This document shows positions 26,663 to 36,197 of a stretch of 64,000 nucleotides of DNA, in pieces. The stretch's first letter is position 1; the number at the start of each line of letters is the position of its first letter. Source of the DNA: JAEXOD01 sp963667875 (GTDB lineage: Bacteria; Bacteroidota; Ignavibacteria; Ignavibacteriales; Melioribacteraceae); assembly GCA_963667875.2 (NCBI GenBank), contig CAXXGC010000006.1, positions 62,001 to 126,000 on the forward strand, in the 5' to 3' direction. The notes under the pieces are model-generated. The model did no database searches. It had not been told where the DNA came from and was given only the letters and a program-made list of their open reading frames with translations. The translations under genes were made by a program, and so were the position numbers.

Positions 26663-27982
26663 ATGAAAGCCGGATTGTATTTATTTTTATTTTTTTTTGC
26701 TCAAACAATTTATTGTCAAACAGTACTGTATTACGAACCCACAACTGTTCAATTTTTAAATAATCAACAATCTCCTCTTTTGAATGGTGCAGGACAAATT
26801 GGTGCTGCAATTCCGCAGGATAACGCATGCGGATTTTATTATAATCCCTCTTTACTTGGATATTTTGCAAATGTTAACAATCTGTCGGCTTTTATGATGC
26901 CGCAAAAAACCGAATTAATCCCCAATATGTCAACTATAACGTTTAATTCGTTTGGTATGGCTGCAGGGTATAATTTTAACAAAAACGATAACGGTTTGCC
27001 GCTATCAATAGGAATTGGCTACATTCACAACAAAATGGACTATGGGAATTATAAACGTACTATAAACCCCAATTTTGAAATAGTAGGTTCTTATGATCTT
27101 CTGGAATCATTTGATTGTTTTAGTGTTGGTGTTGGGTATAATTATTATTTAAGTTTTAATATTGGTTTTTCTATAAAAAGATATTCCTCAAATTTATCAC
27201 TAAATATGCAAAATATTCCAATTGAAAGTAGTGGTACCGCATTTGATTTTGGTGCAATGATAACTGCACCTATTTCTAACCTATTTTTTAATGATGTTAA
27301 ATTAAATTTCGATAATAACACATTCATTAAACCAAAAACCAATTTTACGTTGGGTTATTCGTTAACAAATGTTGGAAAAGAAATTACACGAGACTATGTT
27401 TTGCAGGCTGATGTAATTTATGGTTACGAAGCCATTGGAAACCAACCAATACCCAGAACAGCAAGATTTGGTTACACATTTGATTTTGGCTTTGAATTAT
27501 CCACAAAGTCCATAAATATAAATATTTTGCAATATTCTTTTACTGCTGAAGCTGAAAATTCACTTATTGATTCAAAGGCTTCATACTATTATAATGTTTC
27601 ACAGTTACCTCCTTTGTACACCGGCAAATATGAATACAAAAATATTATGGGTGATATTAATATAGGTGAAAATTTAATTCAGTTAAAAAGTAACAAAACA
27701 GTTACTGTTCATAAAGGACATATTTTTAGATTTTTTGAAACATTCACAATTGTTTCGGGAAGGATTAACGGAAATGGTTATAACAATTACAAATCGGGCG
27801 GTATCGGTTTTTCTACAGAAGGTTTATTTAAATTGTTAAATATTGTATATAATTCCCCTACTATTAATTATATTACAAATCATTTTGTTTTGGAATATTA
27901 CAATACTTATTCTTTTATTGATACTGATTTTGAAAAAAATTATAAAGGGTTAGTGTTAAGTTATAGAGGACTTGAGTGGTAA
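26663..27982 (+). CDS. PorV/PorQ-like barrel protein
   Basis: The 439-residue product has a signal peptide ending IYCQ. It then shows the PorV-like entry SPLLNGAGQIGAAIPQDNA with GFYYNPSLLGYF, and a long beta-rich body. It is longer than the two PorV-like proteins near the left edge and has a ~100-residue extension after residue 330 without family similarity. A GGAAG site precedes the ATG at correct spacing. It lies 143 bp before the FBA-like T9SS gene on the same strand but is separated from it by a terminator. Confidence 0.74.
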   Translation: MKAGLYLFLFFFAQTIYCQTVLYYEPTTVQFLNNQQSPLLNGAGQIGAAIPQDNACGFYYNPSLLGYFANVNNLSAFMMPQKTELIPNMSTITFNSFGMAAGYNFNKNDNGLPLSIGIGYIHNKMDYGNYKRTINPNFEIVGSYDLLESFDCFSVGVGYNYYLSFNIGFSIKRYSSNLSLNMQNIPIESSGTAFDFGAMITAPISNLFFNDVKLNFDNNTFIKPKTNFTLGYSLTNVGKEITRDYVLQADVIYGYEAIGNQPIPRTARFGYTFDFGFELSTKSININILQYSFTAEAENSLIDSKASYYYNVSQLPPLYTGKYEYKNIMGDINIGENLIQLKSNKTVTVHKGHIFRFFETFTIVSGRINGNGYNNYKSGGIGFSTEGLFKLLNIVYNSPTINYITNHFVLEYYNTYSFIDTDFEKNYKGLVLSYRGLEW

Positions 27983-27989
27983 TAATGCA

Positions 27990-28024
27990 AATAAGTTTGT
28001 TTATTATACAAACTTATTCTTAAT
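27990..28024 (+). terminator. Hairpin terminator after PorV-like gene
   Basis: A perfect 11-bp stem (AATAAGTTTGT / ACAAACTTATT) is followed by a T-rich tail with interspersed A and C, 8 bp beyond the stop. Confidence 0.62.
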
Positions 28025-28125
28025 TTTAATTTTTTAAATAAAATTTGTTCATTAAGTAGTTAAATTTTTTTTTATATTTTCGATAATATAAATAATAATT
28101 TAATAAAAATTAATGGGGATATTTT

Positions 28126-29889
28126 ATGAAACGAGCATTACTATTTATTCCATTTATTTGTGTGTTTTATTCAACTATTTATAGTACAAATTATATTGTT
28201 GTTGGATCGGGAAATTCGGCAATTAACGGTACCTATGTGGAAAACGGAACGTATAATGATAAACCATTATATCAAAAAGCCGGAACGAATTATTACATAG
28301 TATATGATTATGGATACTGGACAATTAGCATGTATGAGGATATGATGGGTTATATGAGTATGCATACAGTTAACTCGTCAGCAAATACACCTCCTTATAC
28401 AGGGTGGAGCGGAAATCCGGCCCCTATTTTAACTGATGATATACCAACTTTAATTTATGATAAAGATTATTTTTACGAAAGTACCGCAAATGACGGAAGT
28501 ATTGTAAATTCAATTATAATAAAACACAATAACTATAATAACGCAACATTCAGCGGTTCGGATGGAGATAATTTTGTTGCCGGCGGAAAAGTTTCCATTA
28601 CTAATTTACCTTCAGGGTTGACTGCTGTTTTAACGCGAAACAACAGTTTACAACTTACTTTATCCATAACCGGTAATGCTGTTAACCATACAACCGATAA
28701 TAACATAAGCAATTTAACTATTACATTTCAAAATACCGCGTTTAGCGATAATAACGCATCGCAATATATAGGTTATTTAAAAAATAATATTAAAATTTAT
28801 TTTTATAATGATTCTGGTGCAAACCTTCTTCAAAATCCGGGGGCGGAATTTGATTACGATTCGTGGATAAAAACCAATGCCGGTTCCGGTTGGACAATTA
28901 TTAATGATGCGCCAAGTGCTCATTCCGGATCAAAATATTGGAAATCCTCTTATAATGACAACATACTTGAACAGACAGTAGATTTATTAACTGCCGGTTA
29001 TTCCGCTGCATATCTTGATGAAATTCCAATGATTATTACCGGAGTTTATGTTTTACCAGGACATACAAACGGATCTCCCGGGCACATGACAATAATGATT
29101 CAGTTGTTGGATAGCGGCGAAAATGTTATTTACACTTATTATATTGCTAACGAAGAGGATGTACCGGATTTATATACATGGATTCATAAAACAGGTACAA
29201 TTGCAGGATATCCGACCGGATTACGAAAGTTAAAAATGACTTTAGTAGGTAATAGCTTTGTAGGTTGGGCAGGCCAATACGGTCCTTCTTTTGATGATTC
29301 GTACTTACAAATTAACGAACCCCTGCCGGTTGAATTAACTTCTTTTTCAGCAATTGTAGTGGATAACCAAATATCTTTAAATTGGAACACAGCAACCGAA
29401 ATTAATAATTATGGATTTGAAATTGAAAGAAGTTTTAATAATACTGCAAATTATGAGTGTTTAGCATTTGTTGCCGGAAACGGAAATTCCAATAGTTCCC
29501 ATAATTATACCTTTATTGATAATAACACACAATCCGGAAAATATTATTACCGATTAAAACAAATTGATACCGATGGTAATTTTACTTATTCCAAGGATGT
29601 GGAAATTGATGTTAATTCAACTTTAAGCAGTTTTAATCTATATCAAAACTACCCAAATCCTTTTAATCCTAATACAACAATTAAATATTCAATTCCAGCT
29701 GCGGGGTTGGTTACATTAAAAGTTTATGATGTTTTGGGTACTGAATTGGTTACTTTAATTAACGAGAACAAAAATCCCGGTACCTATCAAGCTAATTTTA
29801 ACGCTTCTTTCCTTTCATCGGGCATTTATTTTTATAAACTTACTGCCGGAGCCTTCTGCCAAACTAAAAAATTAATATTAATAAAATAG
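28126..29889 (+). CDS. Secreted protein with F-box-associated-like domain and T9SS domain
   Basis: The 587-residue protein has, in order: a signal peptide; an NGTYVENGTYNDKPLY module (22-95) with YWTIS and PPYTGW; a beta-sandwich linker; a ~165-residue region (233-397) that reads like the eukaryotic FBA domain; an Fn3-like segment (ATEINNYGFEIERS); and a type A T9SS domain (NYPNPFNPNTTIKY). FBA hallmarks are NLLQNPGAEFDYDSW near the start, LEQTVDLLTAGY with LDE in the middle, LLDSGENVIY, and YPTGLRKLKM followed by GWAGQYGPSFDDS. In Fbs1/Fbs2 this fold binds high-mannose N-glycans. Here the aromatic pair before GW is replaced by SFV, so glycan binding cannot be assumed. The call is by eye and needs a profile search. 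Confidence 0.72.
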   Translation: MKRALLFIPFICVFYSTIYSTNYIVVGSGNSAINGTYVENGTYNDKPLYQKAGTNYYIVYDYGYWTISMYEDMMGYMSMHTVNSSANTPPYTGWSGNPAPILTDDIPTLIYDKDYFYESTANDGSIVNSIIIKHNNYNNATFSGSDGDNFVAGGKVSITNLPSGLTAVLTRNNSLQLTLSITGNAVNHTTDNNISNLTITFQNTAFSDNNASQYIGYLKNNIKIYFYNDSGANLLQNPGAEFDYDSWIKTNAGSGWTIINDAPSAHSGSKYWKSSYNDNILEQTVDLLTAGYSAAYLDEIPMIITGVYVLPGHTNGSPGHMTIMIQLLDSGENVIYTYYIANEEDVPDLYTWIHKTGTIAGYPTGLRKLKMTLVGNSFVGWAGQYGPSFDDSYLQINEPLPVELTSFSAIVVDNQISLNWNTATEINNYGFEIERSFNNTANYECLAFVAGNGNSNSSHNYTFIDNNTQSGKYYYRLKQIDTDGNFTYSKDVEIDVNSTLSSFNLYQNYPNPFNPNTTIKYSIPAAGLVTLKVYDVLGTELVTLINENKNPGTYQANFNASFLSSGIYFYKLTAGAFCQTKKLILIK

Positions 29890-30338
29890 TATCATATGAC
29901 CACAGGAGCAATTATTACCAAGCAGATATAAAGATATAGGGTATATCTATAATTAGAATAAGAATAAGTTGGAATAGTGTATTTACGAGGAGTTATAAAT
30001 TAACAGATAATATGTTGAACTCCTCCAGAGTTCCGGTTTTGTGTGTAGTGTTTGGTTACAGCCATAGTACTTCGCTGAAGTGCTCCCATGAGGATAATAT
30101 CAGGCTATTATGCTTTATAACAACAAGTTATGTGATTTTAAATAACCCCAGCATTTATGCTGGAGGGTAAACAAAACCAAATATTGGGTTTTAACCCTTA
30201 TTGTTTTTAACATTTATTTGCAGCTTATATATAACATATATTATTTTGTTTCTAATGCAAACTTTGGGTTTGTTAAACAAAGTTTTAATATTTTGAAAAA
30301 ATTGTTTATAACTATCTTGTTGTCTGTTTGGTGTTACT
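29890..30338. other. Gene-free region with short hairpins before the RM system
   Basis: No credible gene was found. The stretch holds palindromes such as AGTACTTC/GAAGTGCT near 30067 and CCAGCAT/ATGCTGG near 30153-30168. The text GATTTTAAATAACC before the second hairpin also occurs at 62078-62091 in the hairpin element there, so these are probably parts of one mobile repeat family. Confidence 0.6.
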
Positions 30339-32888
30339 TTACGCCACATTCAGTTCGTATAAATGTTTTTGAAAATTAATAAATAACGAACTGATATTTG
30401 CAGTCTCGCCTAACACTTGTTTGGCATCTTCAAGGGATTGATATTTATTAGTTAATAAAACCGGTAATTTATCTTGGTCAAGTTCATCCACACCCGATTC
30501 GATATATTTGCTTAATACAAATTTAATAAATTCTTTTTGTTGTGGGTTTAATAATGCAAAAATTGTTGTTTCCGCGGCAGTTACTCTTTCCTCACGTGTC
30601 AATGTTTTAATATCACTATTAAACACATACTCTAACACATCAAACAAATCACTTTTTTCCAAGTTTACTAATTTTTGTAATGTCAGCAAATCATCTTTAC
30701 TAAAACCTGCATCACTTAATTTTTCTAATAAAGTACGTCTTGTAAGCGGATTACTCCATAATTTTCTAAGTTCTTCCTCGCTATTAAATAATTCGGGTAA
30801 TTTGCCAAACAAACTTTCCATAAATTCAGTTACAGATAAAAGTTTACCGGCCGGACTCCAAAAAGAAGTAGCAATCATGTGTTGAATTTCTCTTTCTTTA
30901 CCATCCCGTAATTTAATTTTCACTTTCTTTTTACAAATGCATGGCCGCTGTCCGCATTTTGGGCAGGGCTGTGGTGGTTCTTTTGGACACTCACAAGGTA
31001 ATTTACCACACTTATTGCAGGGTTTTGGTTCTGGTTTCTCGCACACGCAAGGCGCCTCCCCGCATTTTAGACAAGGCTCGCCATCTAATGGTTCCCCATC
31101 CCATTCAGGATCGGCAAAATGATGATAAGCATCTACAAAATCGTATATTGTAAAAAACTCTTTCCCATCAAATAAACGTGTTCCACGTCCTATAATTTGC
31201 TTAAACTCAATCATTGTATTAATGGATCTCATTAATACTATATTGCGAATATTCCTTGCGTCAACTCCTGTTGATAATTTTTGCGATGTTGTTAATACTG
31301 TAGGAATCAACTTTTCATTATCTTGGAAATCCCGTAAAAATTGATCACCTATCCCGCCATCATCGGCGGTTACACGTACACAATAATGTGGATCTTTGGA
31401 TTTTTTTAATTGGTTTACAAAATCACGTATAATAGCAGCATGAGCTTGATTTGCACAAAAGATAATAGCTTTTTCGTTTTGATTGGCTTCATCCATAAAT
31501 ATTTTTACGCGTTCTTTTTCCCTTGCCAATATTTCTATATTTTTATTAAAATCGGGTTCGGTATAAAGTCTGCCTTCTTCAATTTCTCCTTCAATAATTT
31601 GGTCGTCACTAACGTATATATAATCATCTAATGTGGTTTTTATTCTTTTAACCTTAAACGGAGTTAAAAAACCATCATTTATTCCTTCTTTAAGTGAATA
31701 AATATAAACAGGTTCGCCAAAATATTTATATGTGTCAATGTTGTTTTTACGTTTTGGTGTTGCGGTTAATCCCAGCTGAACAGCAGGAGCAAAATATTCC
31801 AAAATTCCTCGCCAGTTGCCTTCATCATTGGCTCCGCCTCTGTGACATTCATCTATTATAATAAAATCAAAATAATCAGGCGGATAATCTCCAAAGTATG
31901 GTGTCGGTTTTCCTTCTGTATCTGTACCCGTCATAAAGGTTTGGAATATTGTAAAAAAGATGTTTCCGTTTGTAGGCACTTTTCCATTTTTACTAATTTC
32001 TGCCGGATTAATTCTAATTAAAGCATCTTCAGGAAAAGCGGAAAAATTGTTAAATGCCTGGTCGGCCAAAATGTTTCTATCGGCCAAAAACAAAACACGC
32101 GGACGACGGTTAGTAACTAATGGTGAATTATGAATGGTGAATTGTGAATTATTGTTTACTTTTAATTCGTCATTTATAATCAATGGTGAATTGTTGTTTC
32201 CTTTTAATACATCATTTTTAACTAATGGTGAATTGTTGTTTTCTTTTAATTCATCATTTTTAATTGATAATTCACAATTATTAAGGTTCCAGCGCGATTG
32301 AAATAATTTCCAAGCAATTTGAAACGCTATGGGAGTTTTTCCGGTTCCGGTTGCTAAAGTTAATAATATACGTTTTTTATTGTCTGCAATTGCTTCAAGA
32401 GTATTATTTATTGCAATTTCCTGATAGTACCTTAATTTCCATGTACCGCTTTTATCTTCATAAGGTATTGAGGCAAATTTTTCGCGCCAATAGTTTTGAA
32501 CTTCAAATGTTTTATTCCATAATTCATCGGGGGTTAAAAATTCGGTTACGGTTTTTTCTTCGCCTGTTTTTTTATTAACAAAATAGATTTCTTTTCCGTT
32601 TGTGGAATAAGCAAAATCCAATTTCATTTTATCTGCATATTGTTTGGCTTGCGCTACTCCTTCGCCAACTTCTACATCACGGCTTTTGGCTTCTATTACC
32701 GCAAGTTTAATCCCCTTATATTCCAACACATAATCGGCTTTTAGTTTTTTGCTTCGTAAACCGCCAACCTGTATTTTACCTTCGGTTATATTAAATTCTC
32801 TATATACTTTTGAATTTTCAACTATTCCCCATCCGTTTTGTTTTAACTTTGGGTCAATTAGTTCCGCTCTCGTTTCCGCTTCATTCAT
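30339..32888 (-). CDS. hsdR: Type I restriction enzyme R subunit (EcoEI-like) with inserted repeat
   Basis: The 849-residue HsdR has an N-terminal PD-(D/E)xK nuclease domain (KADYVLEYKGIKLAVIEAK), helicase motif I TLATGTGKTPIAFQ, motif II IIIDECHRGG, motif III GLTATPKR and motif VI QIIGRGTRL. It uses ATP to translocate DNA and cut far from the recognition site, with HsdM and HsdS. Between motif I and RVLFLADRN lies a 63-residue insertion (32100-32288) of three 14-residue repeats of the form NDELKENNNSPLV. A Cys-rich stretch (about residues 600-650) has three CxKCGxxPCxC knuckles. The protein ends in an R-C-terminal EcoEI-type domain. It is the last gene of hsdM-hsdS-hsdR, 331 bp after hsdS, with repeats in between. 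The insertion may weaken activity. Confidence 0.93.
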   Translation of the reverse strand: MNEAETRAELIDPKLKQNGWGIVENSKVYREFNITEGKIQVGGLRSKKLKADYVLEYKGIKLAVIEAKSRDVEVGEGVAQAKQYADKMKLDFAYSTNGKEIYFVNKKTGEEKTVTEFLTPDELWNKTFEVQNYWREKFASIPYEDKSGTWKLRYYQEIAINNTLEAIADNKKRILLTLATGTGKTPIAFQIAWKLFQSRWNLNNCELSIKNDELKENNNSPLVKNDVLKGNNNSPLIINDELKVNNNSQFTIHNSPLVTNRRPRVLFLADRNILADQAFNNFSAFPEDALIRINPAEISKNGKVPTNGNIFFTIFQTFMTGTDTEGKPTPYFGDYPPDYFDFIIIDECHRGGANDEGNWRGILEYFAPAVQLGLTATPKRKNNIDTYKYFGEPVYIYSLKEGINDGFLTPFKVKRIKTTLDDYIYVSDDQIIEGEIEEGRLYTEPDFNKNIEILAREKERVKIFMDEANQNEKAIIFCANQAHAAIIRDFVNQLKKSKDPHYCVRVTADDGGIGDQFLRDFQDNEKLIPTVLTTSQKLSTGVDARNIRNIVLMRSINTMIEFKQIIGRGTRLFDGKEFFTIYDFVDAYHHFADPEWDGEPLDGEPCLKCGEAPCVCEKPEPKPCNKCGKLPCECPKEPPQPCPKCGQRPCICKKKVKIKLRDGKEREIQHMIATSFWSPAGKLLSVTEFMESLFGKLPELFNSEEELRKLWSNPLTRRTLLEKLSDAGFSKDDLLTLQKLVNLEKSDLFDVLEYVFNSDIKTLTREERVTAAETTIFALLNPQQKEFIKFVLSKYIESGVDELDQDKLPVLLTNKYQSLEDAKQVLGETANISSLFINFQKHLYELNVA
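32100..32288 (-). repeat. In-frame repeat-derived insertion inside hsdR
   Basis: A block of 189 bp splits helicase motif I from motif Ia. It is built of 42-bp tandem units. Its upstream end (32250-32290) matches the intergenic copy at 33189-33229 beyond hsdS almost base for base: both read TTCATCATT, then TAATTGATAATTCACAATTA. It encodes 63 residues without a stop. Confidence 0.85.
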
Positions 32889-33219
32889 ATTAATTGTGAA
32901 TTGTGAATTATTAATTGTGAATTATTTTGTTCTTCATTGTTACATGACCATTACATTAGAACCTATTACTTTATAAGCACTTACAAAATTTTTTCATAAT
33001 ATTTATATTATTTATCACATGACCGTCACATAAGAATTGTGAATTATTTAATGCATTATTCATTTATTTTATTCTTGATTGAAATAATTTAATTATCCCC
33101 AATGCAAAATCAAACGATTTTTGTTTTATTATATTTTCGTTCATTACTTACAATTTATATTTAACCATCATCACAGTCGTGTTATTAGTTCATCATTCAT
33201 AATTGATAATTCACAATTA
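32889..33219. other. hsdS-hsdR spacer filled with GAATTGTGAATTA-type repeats
   Basis: The spacer has no gene. It contains several heptad-based repeats of the GAATTGTGAATTA type, as in the 38.5-41.3 kb satellite and in hsdR, and a duplicated ACATGACC-TTACAT/ACATGACC-TCACAT motif at about 32942 and 33017. The stop codon of hsdS lies inside the right-hand repeat copy (33189-33229). Confidence 0.6.
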
Positions 33220-34353
33220 TTATAATTCCCCTTTAAACGCCTTTTTCAATATACTTTTTTTTAATTCTTCTAAATTTTCTATCTCTTTTTTATATATTGT
33301 TTCCAGTTTTTTTGTTTTATATAACAATTCTTCTATTTTATCAACAATAGTTTTCTGCTCTTCTATACAAGGTACAGGAATAATTATCCCCTTTAATATT
33401 TTTGCAGCGGGTACATTTGGAATTGCTGCACCGCCAGCATGTTCAAATATTATATCTTGAAATATTTTACTTCTCATCCAATGCTTTAGAAAATGGACAT
33501 ATATTTCTTTTTTAGGAGATAATTTTAATAAGGCCTGGTTTATTATTCCTTTGGGAATACTAACTGGTATAACCGCAACTTTACCTAATGTAACACCGGA
33601 ACAACTCATTATAATATCACCTGCTTTCACTTCAAATCGCTTCATCTCATTGAATTTGTTTTCGTCAATGAAATATCTTAATTGATTAAAATGGTCGTGA
33701 ATTGCATGTTTTTGCTCATAGATGGCATAACCATTTTTTTTGAACATTGATTTCTTTAAACTGCCCCCAAATGGACCTCTTACAAAATCACAAAGTTCTC
33801 CCCATTTTTTTCTTTTCCAATTCTTTGCTTTCTCTTGAAAAATATTATTCAAATAACTTTCAAAAAGTTCTTTAGCGTTTTTAAGGTTTTGTTCAGCAAT
33901 AGTTTTTGCTTTATCAATTTCAGCAAAGGCGTTATCTAAAATGTCAACAATACGTTTTTGCTCGTGGTATGAAGGTATATTTACAATAATTTGATAAATA
34001 TCATTTCTATTAATACCCGGTTTAACACCTTTAGCATATTGTGGCAAATTTAATTTTAATAATAAATTATAAAGAAATCTTAAATGATATTTTTTATCGT
34101 CATATTTTATGTAATAAGTAACATCAAGTGGCCAAAATTTATTTTCACTTAAGTTTATTTCACCAGAAGATCCTTTTCTGCCAACTATAATGCTTTTTTT
34201 ATCATAATAAAATTCATCAGATTTTGCAATTATTCCGTTTGCGCCATAGACTGGATATTGTCCAGTATTATCTCTTTTCTCTTTTGGGAGTGGTTTGCCA
34301 TATTCTAAAGTAAATACCTCCCCTAACTTTTTAACTTCCCACTCGTCTTTCAT
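33220..34353 (-). CDS. hsdS: Type I restriction-modification specificity subunit
   Basis: The 377-residue product has two target recognition domains separated by conserved helices. TRD1 begins WEVKKLGEVFTLEYGKPL and ends IPSYHEQKRIVDILDNAF. TRD2 begins WKRKKWGELCDFVRGPFG and ends IPVPCIEEQKTIVDKIEEL. The EQKRIV/EQKTIV helices, which bind HsdM, repeat in each half. It determines the bipartite DNA sequence recognised by the complex. The ATG at 34353 is preferred over a GTG at 34362. It lies between hsdM (131 bp upstream) and hsdR (331 bp downstream). Confidence 0.9.
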   Translation of the reverse strand: MKDEWEVKKLGEVFTLEYGKPLPKEKRDNTGQYPVYGANGIIAKSDEFYYDKKSIIVGRKGSSGEINLSENKFWPLDVTYYIKYDDKKYHLRFLYNLLLKLNLPQYAKGVKPGINRNDIYQIIVNIPSYHEQKRIVDILDNAFAEIDKAKTIAEQNLKNAKELFESYLNNIFQEKAKNWKRKKWGELCDFVRGPFGGSLKKSMFKKNGYAIYEQKHAIHDHFNQLRYFIDENKFNEMKRFEVKAGDIIMSCSGVTLGKVAVIPVSIPKGIINQALLKLSPKKEIYVHFLKHWMRSKIFQDIIFEHAGGAAIPNVPAAKILKGIIIPVPCIEEQKTIVDKIEELLYKTKKLETIYKKEIENLEELKKSILKKAFKGEL

Positions 34354-34403
34354 AAATTGCACTTTTTCATTTTAACTGCATTATTTCAATTATTAGCCTA
34401 ATC

Positions 34404-34430
34404 AATTTGCTACTCAGCGCGTAGCAAATT
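34404..34430 (-). promoter_or_regulatory. Perfect hairpin in the hsdM-hsdS spacer
   Basis: AATTTGCTAC and GTAGCAAATT form a 10-bp stem with a 7-base loop. There is no U-run, so it is not a standard terminator. It may act in RNA stability or as a protein-binding palindrome between hsdM and hsdS. Confidence 0.4.
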
Positions 34431-34483
34431 TCAAAATTGTTATAAATATTATTTTTCAATTTTCCGGTTTACATTTTCTTCAT

Positions 34484-35953
34484 TTACAAAGTACGTTCAC
34501 AATTCACAATTTTTCCAATTTTTTCAAGTATTAATTTGCTTTCTTCATCTAAAACTTTTATTTCTTCCAAAATTTCTTTTGGCTGGCGTAAAGCGGTTTC
34601 TTCTTTTTTGTTTGGGTTTTTAGCCGATAAATCAAAAGTTTCAGTATTTATATCTTTAATATTTACGGTCCACGCGTTTTGGCTATTGGCTTTAGTTTTT
34701 TGCAGCTCAACAAATTCGGCTAAGTCTTTTTCGTTTAATGCATTAGTTTTGCCCAAGTTTCTTCCCAAATTTAACTGGTAAAACCAAACATTTTTAGTTG
34801 CCGAACCTTTTTCAAAAAACAACACAACAGTTTTTACTCCGGCACCGGTAAATGTACCGCCGGGTAAATCCAAAACGGTATGTAAGTTACAGCTTTCAAG
34901 CAAATGTTTGCGTAAACTTACAGAAGCGTTATCGGTATTACTTAAGAAAGTGTTTTTAATAACAACACCGGCCTTACCACCTGCTTTAAGTATTTTTATA
35001 AAATGCTGCAAAAACAAAAAAGCGGTTTCACCTGTTTTAATTGGAAAATTTTGTTGTACTTCGGCACGTTCTTTTCCCCCAAAAGGAGGATTAGCTAAAA
35101 CAACATTGTAACGGTCTTTTTCTTGTATATCGGCAATATTTTCGGCAAGTGTATTGGTATGTATAATATTAGGTGCTTCAATGCCGTGTAAAATCATATT
35201 CATAATGCCAATAATATACGCCAGCGATTTTTTTTCTTTGCCGTAAAATGTGTTTAATTGTAATGTTGTTACATCGGTAGTTGTAAGTTTTTTAGATTGT
35301 TTTAAATATTCAAAAGCTTCGCATAAAAATCCCGCGCTGCCAACAGCTCCGTCATAAATTTTATCTCCAATTACGGGAGCAACAACCTTAACAATTGTTC
35401 TAATTAATGGTCTTGGAGTATAATATTCGCCTCCGTTACGTCCCGCGTTACCCATGTTTTGTATTTTCGATTCATACAAATGACTCATCTCGTGTTTTTC
35501 GGCATGGGTTCTAAACCTAAGCTGGTCAATTAATTCAATAACTCCGCGTAAATTATAACCGCTTTGTATTCTGTTTTTTAACTCGCTGAATATCTCGCCT
35601 ATTTTATATTCAATAGTATTTGCGCTAACAGCGGATGTCTTAAATTTTTTAAGATAAGCAAACAATTTATTGTTTACAAAATCAGTAAGGTCATCACCAG
35701 TTAAAGCGTTTTTATCAATTTTTCCATCTTTATCTTTAGGCGCAGCCCAGGTATTCCATTGGTACTGGTTATTAATAATATTATGGTAAGATTTTCCGGT
35801 AAGTTCGGCAGCGGTTTGTTTATCCCGTTCTAAATCATCCAAATATTTTAGAAACAACACCCACGAAGTCTGTTCCACATAATCCAGTTCACTGCTGCAG
35901 CCGGCATCTTTGTGTAATATATCATCAATATTCTTAAAAGTTTGTTCAAACAT
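34484..35953 (-). CDS. hsdM: Type I restriction-modification methyltransferase subunit
   Basis: The 489-residue enzyme has an N-terminal HsdM helical domain and an N6-adenine methyltransferase domain. Motif IV is NPPFGG (VVLANPPFGGKERAE), and GGEYYTPRPLIRTIVKVV and AGVKTVVLFFEKG are family landmarks. Motif I reads DGAVGSAGFLCEAF instead of the usual DPACGTGGFL. It methylates adenine in the HsdS target and, with HsdR, makes the restriction complex. The ATG is followed by FEQTFKNIDDILHKDAG, the usual type I start. The AdoMet pocket change is worth noting but occurs in some relatives. Confidence 0.92.
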   Translation of the reverse strand: MFEQTFKNIDDILHKDAGCSSELDYVEQTSWVLFLKYLDDLERDKQTAAELTGKSYHNIINNQYQWNTWAAPKDKDGKIDKNALTGDDLTDFVNNKLFAYLKKFKTSAVSANTIEYKIGEIFSELKNRIQSGYNLRGVIELIDQLRFRTHAEKHEMSHLYESKIQNMGNAGRNGGEYYTPRPLIRTIVKVVAPVIGDKIYDGAVGSAGFLCEAFEYLKQSKKLTTTDVTTLQLNTFYGKEKKSLAYIIGIMNMILHGIEAPNIIHTNTLAENIADIQEKDRYNVVLANPPFGGKERAEVQQNFPIKTGETAFLFLQHFIKILKAGGKAGVVIKNTFLSNTDNASVSLRKHLLESCNLHTVLDLPGGTFTGAGVKTVVLFFEKGSATKNVWFYQLNLGRNLGKTNALNEKDLAEFVELQKTKANSQNAWTVNIKDINTETFDLSAKNPNKKEETALRQPKEILEEIKVLDEESKLILEKIGKIVNCERTL

Positions 35954-36197
35954 AATTGTAGTATTCTTTTGTTTTTAATTGTATAGGCATAATTGGGTAG
36001 GATTTATAAGTATTCCCCCATCAGCAATAAATAATAGTCATAAAAACATTATTTTGCTTTTATTTAAGCCATTAACAAAAATAATAAAAATTTAAAGTAA
36101 TAACACAATTATTTATTAATTAGGAATAAAACAATTTTGCCAATCCCAATCCAAAAACCAAACAATTATAAAAATTTAAATAAAAATACGTTTATTC

